Source of the DNA: Pycnopodia helianthoides
Taxonomy: Eukaryota; Echinodermata; Asteroidea; Forcipulatida; Asteriidae
Direction: 5' to 3'
Assembly: GCA_032158295.1 (NCBI GenBank)
Contig: CM063260.1
Location: forward strand, 9,528,767-9,592,766
Length of the DNA: 64,000 nucleotides
The notes beneath the pieces were generated by a model. That model worked only from the letters and a program-made list of their open reading frames with translations. It made no database searches and was not told where the DNA came from. How positions within the stretch are numbered: position 1 is the stretch's first letter; the number at the start of each line of letters is the position of its first letter. Made by a program: the position numbers and the translations under genes. This document shows, one piece after another, positions 22,501-31,300 of the stretch.

Positions 22501-23754
22501 GGGGGAACGAAATACTAATTCGAGGGAACGAAATAATATTGGATTTTTGTTTAACCTTTTCAATTTTTGTTTTACCTATCCCTTTAGGGGCTCCGTAGAC
22601 TACTGTGTCGGCCTTAAAAAACAAACTGAATGCAATATAACTGGATTTACTGTCTTCAATATTATCAAAAGGAGCTTGCTTTAAATAAAAGTTTGGGTTC
22701 TAGAAGGGCCTTCACTCTAACAACATGCTTCAGTGAATACAGCTTAGTTTTACAGGAACAGAGAGCTGATCGAGTTTTACTGTCCTGAAACAGGTGGGTA
22801 AATGCGGCCCTGACGCCCAAATTATTGTAGCTCACGCTGCGCTGGGACAAATCATTCCTATAGTTATCTGTGAAATGTGTGCTGCAAATCATCATTCTGT
22901 TCAGCTAACAATTGGATCGAGTGTTGTCAACGATCGAAATGATCCCCTGTATTAGAAATCGGGGAAATCGGATTCGGTTGTTTCACCGTACACCCACCAA
23001 CGGCACCTAATTTTAGCATACCCAGCACCCAAGAAACTTTGTGTAAACGATTTTAAAGTCAACTAATTTCTTTCGCATACTATCGAATCCCCATCTACAA
23101 ACGACGGTGTCCTATTGCTTACGTGAAGCTAACTCCAACACATGACGTCACATTAATCACATTAAAGCGTGCCGCTGACAGCAGAAGTGTTTATAGTTTT
23201 TCAAAACCTTGAGGTTTGGGCCAAAATTTTGGATCGATGTTTACAAAAAATCTAAAAGTGTAAACACATTACAAAAAAAACATTTAAATGACAACTTTAA
23301 TAAACAAGTTAAGATAGCAATTTCGTAAAAAAATTCGCTCATTCATGTAACTGTTTAAAAATTGATTAATCTGAATCACCATTTAAATTGTGTAAAGCCT
23401 TTTAAAGATTAAACTTGATTTTTTTTTGTCACTGACAATTTAGTTGCCAAACACAATTCAGTTTTTGTTTTTATAAAAAAGTATAACATTTTACACATAA
23501 TTTACAAAGTTACCTTGACATAATCATATTCACAGTCATACGAAGCTTCTAGTTGGAAGAGACTAAAGTACAAGTCTATAGTAAATCCTCCAGGCACGCT
23601 TATTTTCCAGACTCGGTGTAGGCTATCACCATAGGGCTCAGGATAGTCGGGTGACTCTATCTGCCCGTAGAGGGCGCTTTGGTGCACGGTGTCACATGTT
23701 GTCTTAGCGGCATAACAAATGAAGCATATCACTATCAAAGCGACGTAACGCGTC
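9807..23754 (-). CDS. MASP: MASP-like complement serine protease (10 exons)
   Basis: Mosaic protease of the MASP/C1r/C1s family: a secreted zymogen that associates with pattern-recognition lectins and cleaves complement proteins. Domain order over about 701 residues (numbered from the first recovered codon): signal-peptide core about 1-15, CUB1 about 19-138, Ca-binding EGF 139-180, CUB2 about 181-296, CCP1 297-355, CCP2 355-417, linker, and trypsin domain with activation site R432/I433 (GRIVGG). The catalytic triad is His480 (TAAHC), Asp539 (ESDVALI) and Ser648 (GDSGGP). Asp642 in the S1 pocket predicts Arg/Lys specificity. Every exon junction is GT/AG on the minus strand and phase-consistent. 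Length equals that of vertebrate MASP-1. The initiator Met must lie in a further upstream exon that I could not locate. The protease domain is in three exons. Confidence 0.92.
9998..11185. other. MASP intron, last
   Basis: AT-rich intron sequence without recognisable elements except a 20-bp perfect CpG-rich palindrome at 10968-10987. Confidence 0.6.
11186..11543 (-). CDS. MASP: MASP exon: Asp and oxyanion-side strands
   Basis: [34 protein letters not shown] and ending at CAGPRE with a split Gly. Contains an acidic insert ([18 protein letters not shown]) in a surface loop. Acceptor ACGACAG, donor GAAG|GTGAGT. Confidence 0.92.
11640..11996 (+). mobile_element. Retroposon with (AAG)n tail in MASP intron
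   Basis: A non-AT-rich block lacking coding potential that ends GTGCATGACCTAAGAAG and a run of AAG repeats (11971-11993), the look of a SINE or short LINE 3' end. A second AAG/GGAG-type simple repeat occurs at 12095-12131. Confidence 0.45.
12173..12480 (-). CDS. MASP: MASP exon: linker, activation site, His
   Basis: [19 protein letters not shown] followed by [18 protein letters not shown], so the cysteine pair of the histidine loop is present. Acceptor TTTACATAG, donor GTT|GTAAGA, phase 0 out. Confidence 0.92.
12898..12935 (-). repeat. Dispersed short repeat
   Basis: Shares AGTTGATTCAAAAGAGGGC with 37275-37292 and 53058-53080 (both +). Confidence 0.45.
12961..13742 (+). repeat. CA-microsatellite with ~180-200 bp tandem unit, 4 copies
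   Basis: Four nearly identical blocks begin CATCCTTACGGATCCGG at 12983, 13161, 13361 and 13557. Each ends CCCCACATATGCCCTT(C/A)TGTGTG and is followed by a (CA)n tract of differing length. The unit differs mainly in CA length (16 to about 40 bp). It lies in the MASP intron next to the CCP2 exon. A diverged relative occurs at about 16670-16935. Confidence 0.9.
13774..13959 (-). CDS. MASP: MASP exon: CCP/sushi 2
   Basis: Second sushi module: [32 protein letters not shown]. Acceptor TTCCAG, donor ACCAA|GTAAGT, phase 1 both sides. The donor is about 30 bp from the end of a CA-repeat/satellite array in the next intron. Confidence 0.92.
14353..14526 (-). CDS. MASP: MASP exon: CCP/sushi 1
   Basis: One complement control module on its own exon: [44 protein letters not shown]. 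Four Cys and the GTW motif are present. Phase 1 both sides. Confidence 0.92.
15016..15172 (-). CDS. MASP: MASP exon: CUB2 second half
   Basis: [18 protein letters not shown], then [19 protein letters not shown]. Acceptor GCTTTAG, donor ACAG|GTGAGG, phase 0 in and 1 out. Confidence 0.9.
15609..15802 (-). CDS. MASP: MASP exon: CUB2 first half
   Basis: Encodes [19 protein letters not shown] and VPCPYDYVK. Two acceptors 10 bp apart are possible. The upper one (exon from 15802) keeps phase 1 and adds VFC, giving the Cys that opens MASP CUB2. The lower one (from 15792, after TTTTTTGCAG) would break frame. Donor AAA|GTATGT, phase 0. Confidence 0.88.
16420..16935 (+). repeat. Diverged relatives of the 13-kb satellite unit
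   Basis: Blocks such as TGTGTGGGGTCTTGGTATTG and GAACTCCTTTGTGGGATC parallel TTTGTGGGGTACTGCTATTG and AATTCCCTTGTGGGGCCC of the CA-flanked array. Single, much older copies. Confidence 0.5.
16997..17043. repeat. Perfect 20-bp-stem hairpin
   Basis: CACGAACGCTTAGCGTCGAC, a 7-base loop, then the exact inverse. GC-rich in AT-rich intron sequence. Confidence 0.9.
17150..20054 (+). mobile_element. 2.9-kb TIR DNA element in MASP intron
   Basis: Begins TAGTCCAGTCAAT and ends with its exact inverse; a second matched block CCACCACTAA lies about 30 bp inside each end. Subterminal regions carry repeated ATGCAAATTAG-like and GATTAGCAC-like motifs in opposite orientation at the two ends. Plus-strand coding traces lie inside, the clearest at about 19285-19420. 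Decayed by stops throughout. Confidence 0.7.
19285..19482 (+). pseudogene. Coding trace inside 2.9-kb element
   Basis: Plus-strand reading with [19 protein letters not shown], then [20 protein letters not shown], followed by frame breaks. It resembles, from memory of the pattern only, an unnamed multicopy invertebrate family with a VFDGY...KD..H.RR motif often found in repeats. Its function is not known to me. Upstream 17.9-18.6 kb also has short open stretches I cannot place. Confidence 0.35.
20106..20228 (-). CDS. MASP: MASP exon: Ca-binding EGF domain
   Basis: 41-codon exon with [16 protein letters not shown] and SGYYCSC, the calcium-binding EGF signature; Asp is completed across the upstream splice. 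Acceptor CTTCAG, donor AAAG|GTAACC, phase 1 in and out. The right end of a 2.9-kb TIR element lies only about 50 bp beyond the donor. Confidence 0.9.
20459..21251. mobile_element. Foldback element made of TGGTTTATAAACCA palindromes
   Basis: Outer TIRs of about 45 bp: TGGGGCGCCGTTTGTCAA... at the left, with the inverse ending TTTGACAAACGGCGCCCCA-like at the right, flanked by TA. Inside, about a dozen copies of the 16-bp palindrome ATGGTTTATAAACCAT separated by about 20-bp spacers (ATGAAAATTGAAGCACC type). The left and right halves are inverted copies around about 20860, so the whole 790 bp can fold on itself. Located in the MASP intron between CUB1 and EGF exons. Confidence 0.85.
21323..21497 (-). 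CDS. MASP: MASP exon: CUB1 second half
   Basis: Encodes [16 protein letters not shown] and [17 protein letters not shown], typical of MASP CUB1 (the FRSDFSNE calcium/dimer region). Acceptor TTCATAG, donor AGGG|GTATGT, phase 1 out. Confidence 0.9.
21574..21620 (+). repeat. (ACAG)n microsatellite
   Basis: AGACAGACAGACAGACC run just upstream of the CUB1 second-half exon. Confidence 0.85.
22232..22542. repeat. Array of TTTCGAGGGAACGAAAT units in alternating blocks
   Basis: About fourteen 20-22 bp units. Roughly three run forward (22238-22295), five inverted (22300-22410) and six forward again (22415-22535). Flanks share CTCCGTAG (22218 and 22591). It lies in the first recovered MASP intron. Confidence 0.85.
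23514..23754 (-). CDS. MASP: MASP exon: signal peptide and CUB1 first half
   Basis: Acceptor CATTAG at the upper end, donor AAG|GTAACT at the lower end (phase 0). Hydrophobic [13 protein letters not shown] is followed by [19 protein letters not shown] and CEYDYVK. The exon opens with one base of a split codon and has no ATG, so a small upstream coding exon is needed. Confidence 0.88.
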
Positions 23755-24049
23755 CTAATGGAAATAACAATAATAGTATTGACATTATTGAAGCGTAAAA
23801 ATGGATACGATCAATGATTGGTTTACTGAGAATGTACGGCAATGTAAAAAGAAAACAGCTTGCGATGGACCTGCAGTTAAAACAAAAGCAATATGAAAAA
23901 GCAGTGGAAGTTTTACTACAATTTTGTTATAAGAATTGACTGTATATGTACGAAACAACTTGTATACAAAATTGTCCCTAAATTGAATGGCAGAGACTGA
24001 TTCAAACTGCACTTTGCCCTTTCATAACATGCATTATAATTTAACACTT

Positions 24050-24210
24050 CGTGATATTAGCGTGTAACTCGTTTTTTGTGGAGCACACAATCACTTTAAA
24101 TCACCCAAACCATTAGCCCACATTCTCTTTGGTCATTCAACCATTAGTTGAAATAAAAACCTTTGTTTTTAGAGTATCACACAATCTTACATCTTCCCAT
24201 TCTAATATTT
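24050..24210 (+). repeat. Dispersed repeat shared with 51475-51640
   Basis: GATATTAGCGTGT, then CACACAATC and AAATCACCCAAACCA blocks. The 51.5-kb copy is in inverse orientation. Confidence 0.55.
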
Positions 24211-24389
24211 GCAATACCAATCTACTCTAATGTTAAAGGATGGATTTCCCCTCCCCCATTTAAACTCAGCTGTTATTTTATTTCCATTGATTATACTGGT
24301 TCATCTGAAGAATGTCGGTGGTATTAGGCCCCACATGCATGGAATATGGCATGGCTTTTTCTAGCACACGTGCCTCGTTTGAAAATTTT

Positions 24390-24665
24390 AAAAGGCCTAT
24401 GCTGCTATAAAACAGATTATTTATAACAAGTTTTTTGAGTGATTAACTTACCGTTGCAGTGTGTGAGCCATAACTATAAACTAGGTACCTATTGTATTTG
24501 AGTCACAAAATGGCACCTGGTCTATTTGAAGTACACTGAGATTTTAGGTCCGCTAGATTACGTCTTGTTTGTTTACTATTTGATAGCTTCATTTGTGATC
24601 GTGTACCGATGTCGAACAAAAAATGATTTATTGTTGCACTACGTGATTACAAGGTTCATAGTCCT
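24390..24665 (+). repeat. Dispersed repeat, copy 2
   Basis: Related to 6822-7095; shares GTGATTAACTTACCGTTGC and following blocks. Confidence 0.55.
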
Positions 24666-25145
24666 CCATCCAAACCATTTGTGCATGAACGTCATGTGAA
24701 GGTAAAAAACAGACATTACCACATGTGAATGTAAACAAAACAGACATTACCCCAATTTGACCCCGTCTTTCCGTCCATACCGAAGGTTGAAGTAAACAAC
24801 TAATACCTGGCCTCGTTTTGCAGTACATACACCTTTTAATCTGAACTCTAAATTGGACAAGGTCTCTGCGTATGAAATAAAGTTTGACCACTAGGCCTTT
24901 CACTTAGAAAAAAGACGTCATCATCCAAAGCAGCGTCCTCTTGTAAAAAGTTTAATGTACTTTTTGCTGAAAACCTATTGCAAGTTCAAAAAAAGTGTAA
25001 AACTTAGGACTTCATTCTTAATGCCCACGTCATTAGTGTCTAATCGTCATTATATCCTGTTCAACCTGGAAGTTCAAATAAAATAAGACTTTACTAATAT
25101 TTTTGTATTAATTTGGCACAAAAACTCAATGTGTAGTTTTCACTT

Positions 25146-25348
25146 CATCTTCATCTTCTTCTTCATCTTCATCTTTATCTTCATCTTCATCTTGACCTTC
25201 ATCTTGACCTTCATCTTCATCTTGATCTTTATCTTGATCTTTATCTTGATCTTGATCTTGATCTTGATCTTGATCTTGATCTTCATCTTCATCTTCATCT
25301 TCATCTTCATCTTCATCTTCATCATCATCTTTGTCTTCATCTTCTACC
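25146..25348 (+). repeat. (TCATCT/TGATCT)n simple repeat
   Basis: Hexanucleotide-like array of ATCTTC and ATCTTG. The long apparent reading frames through it are low complexity (FIFIFI or KMKMKM) and not genes. Confidence 0.95.
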
Positions 25349-25399
25349 TGTTTGTAGACACTCTATTTAGGCATCATATTATCTCCGACGAAATGGCAA

Positions 25400-27390
25400 C
25401 CGTTTATATAAAAAAATGTACACTATTTTTAAAACTTAAAGTCTGATTCTTTCGAAAAATCCTGCTTAAGCGTTAAACCCCTAAAACTTCTTTATAGACA
25501 CCAACAATGAAAATTTGAGTTGTATCATTATAAAAAATGGCAGACTACGTTTATGTCAGACTATGGCAGCCATTTTGAAGATGGGAAAAAGCAAAGTCTT
25601 AAAAAAAGGCGTTGTCGAGAGTGTAAAATTTGTAGCTCTCCTGTTTGAAAATGACAGCAGCAATTTGCTATAAATGGGTGCCATATTGTTTTCCAAGTAC
25701 GCGGCCCGTTTCGCAAAAAAAAATACTACATACTACATACTAAAACCTGGAGAGTAGAAGGTCCAGAATCTTCAATGTTGGTTTTCAACTACGGGTTTAA
25801 ATATAATACAATTGCACAATTTTTCCACATTGGTGGGCGTATTTATTATTTTCCAAATGCTGCAATTTTGAATTATGAAAAAAACACTAGAAACAGAAAA
25901 AAAGTAGTGAAGCTTATTTGTATAAAAATAAGTTTCAAGGGTTTGCAACAGTTCAGTCTCTAACTATTTTTCAAGTGAGTAAATTTGTAGTTATGCTTTT
26001 TCAAAAAAAAGTTTAATTTGCCATATTCTTCAGTTCTTCAGTTTCTTCTTCTTCTCCGCGTGGATTGTCCGCTAGCAAAGACACACTACCCAAGCTCACA
26101 TTATCTTGAAACTTTACACATAGGTAGATATTCATTGGTAGATGAGGTGTCGAATGACAATGTTTTTTAAACAACACACATCTAAATCTTAAAAAATCCA
26201 TATCAAATCAAGAATAAGAGTCCGTAAGTCGCTTTCTGAGGGATTCTTATGTTTTTATGTTGTGCGTGACATAATGTGACTTCTACTTCTGGTCGAAACC
26301 CGGAAGTGCCCTTTAATTTAAAAGTGGCAACTTTTGGGGAGTTAGTCTGGCAAGGGTCTGATTAAAAAAGATAGGACCGATGACGTCGTAAAATTTCAAA
26401 AGCGCCATCTAGGTTAAAAATAGTTAAGAATACACTTTTACGAGATGTCTGTGGCGAAATTTTTGAAAACCGTTTAAAATTGGTATACATATTGACCCTC
26501 ATGTAGACAACTTGTAAGACAATGTGTAGAGTCTTATATTGATGACATCGTCATGTGTTACGTGATGTTACATTAAAGGTGCAATATTAAAGCCGTGTAT
26601 CTACCAACTTTTACCTATCGTTAGACAACTACATTGACTGCAAATAATTGAAACGACGTCATGATGACATCATCATGTTTTTTTTTGCAGATTTTTCAAA
26701 TTTGCACCAATTATCATATTTATTTTGCACAAATCGAGCTACAATAAAATTGTATTTTGAATCAAGCTTGAAAGGTAATAAATAATAAACTATGGAGTAA
26801 CGTCTTCATGACATTATCAAGTTGTAAGGTATATTTCCACCAAAGGTAGTTTTTGATACCTTAGAAGTTTACAAGAGATATATAAGTACAGAACAACTTT
26901 GGCAATCAGGCTGAAACTTTGCATGTATTCAAGCTGGGATGCATTACATCAAACATTTGACCGCCATGCCGAACACCTATTTTTTAATAGTTTGTTTTCT
27001 TCTTCTCAGAGTTTCTTTTTCCGCAAGCAAATGCATAGTGACGAAACTTATATCAGGTGTCGAGTTACATTAAATTAAAATTTAATATTTCAAAAAATCA
27101 TATCTCTTAAAACAACATATTTTAATGTGTTTTTACAATCTATAATTAATCGGAGAGGTCTTTCAACACTTAACAAACGCTATACAGAGTGTAGTCCTGT
27201 TTGACCTTGACTAACGGTTCAAAACGAAGTTAAATTTAAAAAATGTATATCTTAAGAACTAACTATACTTTAGTCACAATTCCTGCATCAGGTTGTTGGT
27301 CATAGAGCCTTCTCAAACATTTGCACAGCAATAATAACAATTTTACTTTAACTTCTGTTCGAATTCGGACATTAAAGCCCTCGTATGCGT
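25400..27390. other. Intergenic, no gene seen
   Basis: AT-rich. Scattered ATGACGTCATCAT-type motifs (26380, 26540, 26650) similar to those at 29.8-30.1 kb suggest both flanks of the 2.1-kb inverted repeat belong to one older repeat family. Confidence 0.4.
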
Positions 27391-27400
27391 TTACCCGCAT

Positions 27401-29544
27401 TTAAGACTGGGTTGCTCTAAAAATCAAAGAAGTGGTGGCAGACTTTTTAAAATGGATTTCGTTTATACTTTGCACATGTGAAGGCCTTCAACCAAAGTGT
27501 AAAAAGAAAGCATATTTTTTGCATTCACACTTACGTTGCCATGGCAACGGTTAAAAATAGAAAATTACCATATTTCACCTAATTTAGCTCTTTTCATAAG
27601 TTAAAATGACCTAAGGTTGTGAGCTGCACTGTGTAAAGACCAATTAGTTGACCTACCTCTCAGCTGAATATGGTGAATATACATCCTTAACCTTTCCAAA
27701 AATGCACTTGACACAAGTACAGTTAATTGTGAATGGAAGATTCCATTATTTCATAAAGGGGTGTTTTGAGCAAAAGTCAATTTGGGAAATAGAGGTGGTC
27801 ACTAAAATTGTCAGAAGTCCGAAAGTAGCATATTTAGGAAAGTTATGCTTCCAGGATTGAAAGATAAGATGCTGGTCTGTAAGAATTTAAATACAAAAGT
27901 TTTGGTATTTTTTGTACCGGGGAGCAGTGTTGCCAGAAACTTCATCCTTTTTTTGAAAAAAAATTATATTTTCAAATTTCATGTATGGAAAATAATGCTC
28001 TTTAATGACTTTCTACATGCTGAACAATGATGTTGATTGACAAAATACCAGGACAAAATAATAGTAGAGCAACCTACAAGTATAAAAACATGACTCTTAT
28101 TTGTATAAACATGCATCACAAAGACAGTGTTGCCAGAAAAGTAGCATTAAAATACATAAACTCTGAAAACACCAAAGCAAGTTTTAGGGAATATAGAATA
28201 ATTATGCCCATGGAAAACCTGCATGGAAAATTATGTCGTATGTTTGTGGTCATATTTACATTTGGCTATAGCAGCTATATGCAATCTTCAACAAAACGCT
28301 CAATTTTCTTGTTGGAATATCCGAAATGTCTATGTTGAGGTATGTACACGTACATAAAGGTACACGTTGCCTTGGATCGGGCGAGTTGGTCTATACAAAG
28401 CGTTTGAAACCCTTTGTTATATAATGCATGTGGTTAGAAAGATGTTTTAAAAATAAAATACAATTATCCACACAAATATGCCTCGAAATTGCGTGATTTC
28501 CTTTAACTTTGCGAACTAACACGGTCGGCCATTTTGAGTCCACAAAATGGCCGACCATGTTAGTTCACGATGTAAAAGGAAAACCACGCAATTTCGAGGC
28601 ATATTTGTGTGGATCATTATATTCTACTTTTAAAACATCTTTCTAACCATATGCATTTTATAACAAACGGTTACAAACGCTTTTTATAGACCAACTCGTC
28701 CGATCCAAGGCAACGTGTACCTTTAAGTTTTGAAACTGTTTGCTTGGTAAGACTATTTGGTTTAACTAGTTCACAAACATTAAGCGTTAAACATTAATTT
28801 AAGCGTATCAAATACAACGAAATGTTGAATATCGATGGCTGAGACTACCAATACTATGGCATGTGTTAAGTTTACAAAGTTTGGATACAATGTAAACACA
28901 AATCACAACTCACGAAATAAACCAGTAGGCCTGTAAGGTATAGTTCATTTAAGTTTTGGCCATTCATTGCGTTTTTCCCCCGCCAAAGTGCTAACTTTCC
29001 GGCAACACTGTTTTCGCCCACTTGAAATACCAAAACATTTTATTGCATTTTTATGTAGGTTGGTATCTTACCTTCCAACTATCAAAGTGGTATTATCAAC
29101 AAAGTGCAACTTTCGGATTTATGGCCCAATTCAATACCCCCATTTTTCGCTATGAGAAAATCTGACAAAAACACCCCTATTTGAAATAATGGTTTGGTCC
29201 AAAGTGGATCCCACACTTAATTTCAAAAACATTTTCTGAAAGAGTAAACATGGTTGTGCAATATGTGTGAAAGAAAAACTTCTAACTTTTCCCCTTTAGA
29301 TGTACCAGTGCTTCCAGTTTACCCATATTTCATTACTTAAATTAGGTAAAAACTTGGAAAATTGGTTGGAAATCTTATTTTGGCCGTTACCATGGCAACC
29401 AACATCTGATATCAATTTTTTTTTTCGATTTTTGCGTTACATGTACCCATACCAACTCATACATGGAGTATTGCCAAAATCTATTTTTTGAAGTCTGCCA
29501 CCTTTTTAAAAATATCTTTGATTTTTACAGCAACCCAGTCTTAA
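27401..29544. mobile_element. 2.1-kb long inverted-repeat element
   Basis: The left end TTAAGACTGGGTTGCT plus AAAAATCAAAGA and GTGGCAGACTT (27401-27455) recur inverted at 29490-29544. GTTGCCATGGCAAC near 27535 matches the GTTACCATGGCAACC block near 29386. The CAGTGTTGCCAGAAA block near 27926 matches the inverse at about 29000. The arms therefore run about 0.9 kb each. A palindromic MITE sits between them. No recognisable protein. Confidence 0.65.
28355..28735. mobile_element. Near-perfect palindromic MITE
   Basis: About 190-bp arms from TAAAGGTACACGTTGCCTTG to the inverse ending CAACGTGTACCTTTA. The centre, GGCCATTTTGAGTCCACAAAATGGCC, is near 28540. Mismatches between arms are few, implying recent activity or assembly of a hairpin. 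Confidence 0.88.
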
Positions 29545-29689
29545 ACTGTGTGTAATGCAAAAGCACTGTGACGGGCTGTTCCGCTGCACTGATCACAAGG
29601 TCCAAAGTCCACGAAGCATGATTTGGAATTATGCCGTGTTAGTCTAAACTACACAAACAATAAATTTGATATTTTTTGTAGGCCAACAT

Positions 29690-29985
29690 AAAACACACAT
29701 TCGAACCTCACACAACTTTCAAACTTCGCACATAGCTAGCTCTTTACTAGTAGAACTTGCCACTGTAATGCCGTCATAATGACATCGTCAGGTGTTGATT
29801 GAAATTAAACTGAATGAAATCAAAGCCTTATATCGATGACATCATCGTGTGTCACGTGATGTTACCCATTCCAAGCTCACACAATCTTCAAACTTCGCAC
29901 ATGTTAGCCCTTCATTACTAGAACTTGCCACTTCAATGACGTCATAATGACGTCATTAGTTGTTGAATAAAACTAAACTGAAGTT
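29690..29985 (+). repeat. Two-copy tandem repeat (~180 bp)
   Basis: CACACAACTTTCAAACTTCGCACAT ... AACTTGCCACTGTAATG and CACACAATCTTCAAACTTCGCACAT ... AACTTGCCACTTCAATG, each followed by CGTCATAATGAC and a TAAACTGAA block. Confidence 0.75.
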
Positions 29986-30150
29986 GATGACGTCAACAGC
30001 GCCCTCTCGTGGCAAGCTAAATTATGTACTCTTTTGCTGAAAACATTTGAAAGTTTAACTTGTTTTTTATAACTGAGCATATACTTAACTATCAATGTCT
30101 GGAGAAGAACTTAGACCGTGACGTCATCGTCTTCGGTTTTTAAATCTGGC

Positions 30151-30559
30151 TTAAAGACACTGGACACCTTTGGTAATTGTCAAAAACCAGTCTTCTCACT
30201 TGGTGTATCTCAACATAAATTATGCACAAAATAACAAACCAGTGAAAATTTGAACTCATTTGGTCGTCGAAGTTGCGAGATAATAATGGAAGAAAAAACA
30301 CCCTTGTTCAAGTTGTCACACGAAGTTGTGTGCTTTCAGATGCTTGATTTCGATTTCGAGACCTCACGCGTGAGGTCTCAAAACCAATTCATATTTTACT
30401 GAGAAATTACTTTTTTTCTCAAAAACTACGTTTGATACTTCAGAGGGAGCCGTTTCTCACAATGTTTTATACTATCAACAGCTCTCCTTTGCTTGTTACC
30501 AAGTAAGTTCTTATGCTAACATATTTTGAGTAATTACCAAAAGTGTCCAGTGCCTTTAA
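30151..30559 (-). mobile_element. TTAA MITE (GGCACTGGACAC family)
   Basis: Ends TTAAAGACACTGGACACC and the inverse GTGTCCAGTGCCTTTAA. Inverted relative to the copy at 59674-60071, with shared internal blocks such as GCACACAACTTCGTGTGAC and CCTCACGCGTGAGGTCTC. Non-coding. Confidence 0.85.
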
Positions 30560-30752
30560 CCAAAGTTTAATATTTCAAAAAATTATAAAAAGAACCACAT
30601 CTGTTATTATATTAATCTTTTTGTGTGTGAATGTTTTACGAGTGAAAAAACCTCTACAACTGCTAATAACATGATTTGAGGAGGTTTCCTGTCCAACCGG
30701 AAGTTAAAGAAGATGATATTAAGAAACTTTTTTTCATACTTATATATTTTAT

Positions 30753-30771
30753 TTTATTTAACAGATTTATT
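30753..30771 (-). terminator. Candidate polyadenylation signals of sulfatase gene
   Basis: Two AATAAA hexamers on the minus strand (30753-30758, 30766-30771) about 175 bp past the sulfatase stop codon. Confidence 0.4.
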
Positions 30772-30944
30772 GAAACTTGTTCGTTGACAAACATTCGAGC
30801 TCTAGTTTGTTTTGTAAGGGATGTGACCTGTATGTCTGTCTTCATTGAGCACTTGTAAATGAATTTTAACAAATATTACTTCTTTTAGTTTAAATACTTT
30901 TTAAAGAAATCAAAAGTGGTGAAACAAAGTTGTTTCAATTTTTA

Positions 30945-31300
30945 TCAAAGCCACTCGTAATCTAAGCTGGTGTTCATCCATGGAACCCATGCACCGGTAG
31001 TTTGTACTAGTGCATTAGGTAGCTTATACCAGTGCTGCTCTTCGCTACTCATAGTCGAATTCCAGCCAGGGTGTTTGAGCGTCACGGAATGATCTAAAGG
31101 CTTCGCTGCTGTTGCCTGGTGTTTGGCAAGCCTCCGTAGAAGTCTCATCACGATGTCTTGGTAACGAAATGCTACGTCATGACTCTCAGTTGGATCTCGT
31201 CTGATGTTGAAGAGTCTGATTGAGGTAAGTTTGCGGTCTTTCATGACGACTTGAGGAACATTTTCCGAGGACTCTGGGGGTGGACTCCATTTTGAACTTC
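30945..31300 (-). CDS. ARSB: Sulfatase exon 7 and stop
   Basis: [30 protein letters not shown] (the conserved LFNIxxDPxE of sulfatase C-termini), TTGAWVPWM, stop TGA at 30945-30947. Acceptor TTATGCAG. Confidence 0.92.

Noticed and set aside
22232..22542. CRISPR-like array of short palindromes
   Set aside because: No unique spacers; units change orientation; eukaryotic context.
25129..25446. 105-codon ORF and its 66-codon antisense partner
   Set aside because: Pure hexanucleotide repeat giving FIFI/KMKM peptides.
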